Shown here: positions 62,555 through 64,000 of the stretch, piece after piece
How positions within the stretch are numbered: the first letter of the stretch is position 1
Layout of the letters: each line of letters opens with the position of its first letter
NCBI RefSeq assembly: GCF_004361815.1
Contig: NZ_SNWA01000002.1
Span: 2,170,001 to 2,234,000, forward strand
Length of the DNA: 64,000 nt
From: Paraburkholderia sp. BL10I2N1
Lineage (GTDB): Bacteria > Pseudomonadota > Gammaproteobacteria > Burkholderiales > Burkholderiaceae
Reading direction: 5' to 3'
Translations under genes and position numbers: made by a program
The notes under the pieces: generated by a model
The model's input: only the letters and a program-made list of their open reading frames with translations
What the model was told of the DNA's origin: nothing
Database searches by the model: none

Positions 62555-63880
62555 TCATGCCGTTGCGTGATCAGCGGTCGATAGCGGAACGAGTTCGCGT
62601 CCCAATTCCTTTGCAAGCCGCTTCAGAGCGCGTTCCTTGCTCTTGCGTACCTGCTCCTCATAGCGCGCGAGCCCCTGCTCGACATAGTCATCTCCCTTCA
62701 CCATCACGCGCCAGAACCAGCCAGCCAGTTTGCGCGCCAGCGCCTTGGTCGCGATGAGACCGCCGCGACGCGCGGCAAGGCGCCGGTAAAAGCCTCCGAG
62801 CGCGATGTCCTTACTGCGCACCAGACTCTGCGCCATCATGCAAAACAGTTGGCCTGTGCGATTACGCCCGCGCCGCACGCCTTTCTTGCGTTTGCCGCTG
62901 TCGTGGCTACCCGGCGCCAGCCCGGCCCATGCGGTGAAATGTTTCTCGGTGGGCCAGATGCTCAGGTCGATGCCGACTTCGCCGATCAGTTGCAGCACGC
63001 CGTACTCTGACAGCGCGGGCAGCCTGGTCAGATCGCGTCCGCCGCACATCTGGGCGAGTATTTCCCGCAGCCGGGTGATATGCGGGGCGTTGACACCCGT
63101 TTGTCTGGTGGATCTGGGCAACGGCGGCGGTGCCTCGTCATGGGGCGGCAGCACGGCTGCAATGCGTCGGTCACAGTCGGCGATGAGCTTCTGGTAGTGG
63201 TCCCAGGATTGCAACGCCTGTTCCAGCAAAAAGAGGTGCTCGTCGGCCCAGGTGCCGCGCAAGGCCTCGATGACAGCCTGCTTTTTCCGGCGCCGGATCT
63301 GCACGGCACACAGGGCGGCAAGTGCCTCGGGAGAGCGTTCTCCGGCCACGATCGCGCGGACCACGGCCAGGCCACTGACACCGCTCAGGGAAGCAATCAC
63401 GTCGTGCAGCTTGATATTCATCCGGTCGAAGGCTTTCTGCATCAGTTGCACACAACTGGCAGCCGATGCGACATGATCGGCACGCAGGCGCAGGTAGTCC
63501 TGCAACCGGCGGATGTCGGCCGCAGGCACGAAACCGGCGTGCAGCAACCCATGCATATGGAGGGTGGCCCCCCACTGGCTGTCTGCCATGTCAGTCTTGC
63601 GTCCGGGCAGATTGCGGGTCTGCCGGCCGTTAACCATGCGCACCTCCAGACCTGCGGCCTCAAGCAGCCCGTAAAGGGGCAGCCAGTAAACGCCGGTCGC
63701 TTCCATCGCGACCGAATGGACACCTTCTGACAGCAGCCAGTCACGCAGCGTGTGAAGCTGTGAGGTCACGGTACCGAACACTTTCGGTGTATCACCACCC
63801 ACCGAGACATGCATGTGTTCGCTGCCCACGTCCACGAACGCGGCGAGCGGATCCAGCAAAGGAAGCTTGTTGTCTGACAT
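62555..63880 (-). CDS. IS110-family transposase (second type)
   Basis: 441 residues from Met at 63880 with a GGAG ribosome site. RuvC-like part: AAFVDVGSEHMHVSVGG (Asp), MEATGVYWLPLY (Glu) and LPGRKTDMADSQW (Asp pair); C-terminal part: LSGVSGLAVVRAIVAGERSP, LQLIGEVGIDLSIWPTEKHFTAWAGLAPGSHDSGKRKKG and a Ser-containing RGRNRTGQLF. It differs strongly from the copy at 56705, so it comes from a separate IS110 lineage. Intact. Confidence 0.9.
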   Translation of the reverse strand: MSDNKLPLLDPLAAFVDVGSEHMHVSVGGDTPKVFGTVTSQLHTLRDWLLSEGVHSVAMEATGVYWLPLYGLLEAAGLEVRMVNGRQTRNLPGRKTDMADSQWGATLHMHGLLHAGFVPAADIRRLQDYLRLRADHVASAASCVQLMQKAFDRMNIKLHDVIASLSGVSGLAVVRAIVAGERSPEALAALCAVQIRRRKKQAVIEALRGTWADEHLFLLEQALQSWDHYQKLIADCDRRIAAVLPPHDEAPPPLPRSTRQTGVNAPHITRLREILAQMCGGRDLTRLPALSEYGVLQLIGEVGIDLSIWPTEKHFTAWAGLAPGSHDSGKRKKGVRRGRNRTGQLFCMMAQSLVRSKDIALGGFYRRLAARRGGLIATKALARKLAGWFWRVMVKGDDYVEQGLARYEEQVRKSKERALKRLAKELGRELVPLSTADHATA

Positions 63881-64000
63881 GGGAGCTCCGAATCTGCGAA
63901 TCACAATGCGCACCGCAGCACCGACCCGGCCGCGTCACAGGGATACCAAATCTTTCCAACGGGAAGCAAAGCTCACCAGAATGTGCGACTGACAGCGACC
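63881..64000 (-). other. Start of the leader of the second IS110 element
   Basis: Non-coding sequence upstream of the transposase, presumably part of the region that would encode its guide RNA. Too little is in the window to see the structure. Confidence 0.4.

Larger units (their letters stand above)
62546..64000 (-). mobile_element. Second IS110-family element, cut by the window edge
   Basis: IS110-type transposase gene plus its upstream leader, inserted in the decayed IS50-like transposase. The right (leader) end lies beyond the window. Left boundary is placed where transposase-like sequence of the host element begins again, so it is approximate. Confidence 0.75.

Noticed and set aside
54482..64000. 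Direct repeat of the tRNA 3' end as island attachment site
   Set aside because: I looked for a second copy of the T-arm and acceptor sequence by eye and found none in the window; an island cannot be delimited here.

Overview
The window looks like chromosomal DNA of a Burkholderiaceae bacterium, most like Paraburkholderia or Caballeronia. This rests on high GC, gene content (FAD-dependent glucose-type dehydrogenase with cytochrome, BPSS1780-type and DUF2782 proteins beside thrB, Rieske-xseB-ispA-dxs-folE2, rpsU-yqeY-dnaG-rpoD) and protein sequences. The species is an inference from remembered family sequences, not a database search.

Layout. 1-4.3 kb: trehalose/alpha-glucan genes treS (cut by the window edge) and glgE. 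4.8-10.5 kb: DUF1345 membrane protein, a three-gene membrane sugar dehydrogenase (gamma, FAD alpha, triheme c beta) and a metallophosphatase. 10.5-20 kb: a Xre-RES toxin-antitoxin pair, FAH-family hydrolase, AraC and LysR regulators, a tautomerase, a lytic transglycosylase, a phosphoesterase and a CYTH/CHAD protein. 20-23.3 kb: modE and the divergent modABC molybdate system, with a good ModE-like dyad before modA. 23.3-33.8 kb: PAP2 phosphatase, PHB-depolymerase-type esterase, DUF3563, a decayed photolyase, ohr/ohrR with matching operators, BPSS1780-type protein, thrB, DUF2782, AMP nucleosidase, a split chromate transporter and its divergent LysR regulator. 33.8-49 kb: LOG-family protein, polA, type II NADH dehydrogenase, dienelactone hydrolase, sulfurtransferase, Rieske oxygenase, the isoprenoid block xseB-ispA-dxs, folE2, tsaD and an HI0933-family flavoprotein. 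48.9-54.3 kb: the macromolecular synthesis block rpsU, yqeY, dnaG, rpoD.

54.4-64 kb is an accessory region that starts at an unusual tRNA gene: CAU anticodon but a long, class II variable arm and no U8. It holds an IS5-family element with 16-bp terminal repeats, an IS110-family element beside a relic of its own 3' end and with a structured leader that may be a bridge RNA, an IS4/IS50-type element with 9-bp target duplication and a frameshifted transposase, a tightly overlapping gene group (DUF2167, one or two small membrane proteins, a membrane-anchored J-domain protein), a second decayed IS50-type transposase and a second IS110 element that breaks it. The DUF2167/J-protein group, boxed in by insertion sequences, is the best candidate here for an undescribed functional unit; the tRNA and the IS110 leader are the best RNA candidates.

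Most of the window is ordinary core genome. Start codons were moved inward from the longest open frame wherever a ribosome site, family length or start-stop overlap supported it.
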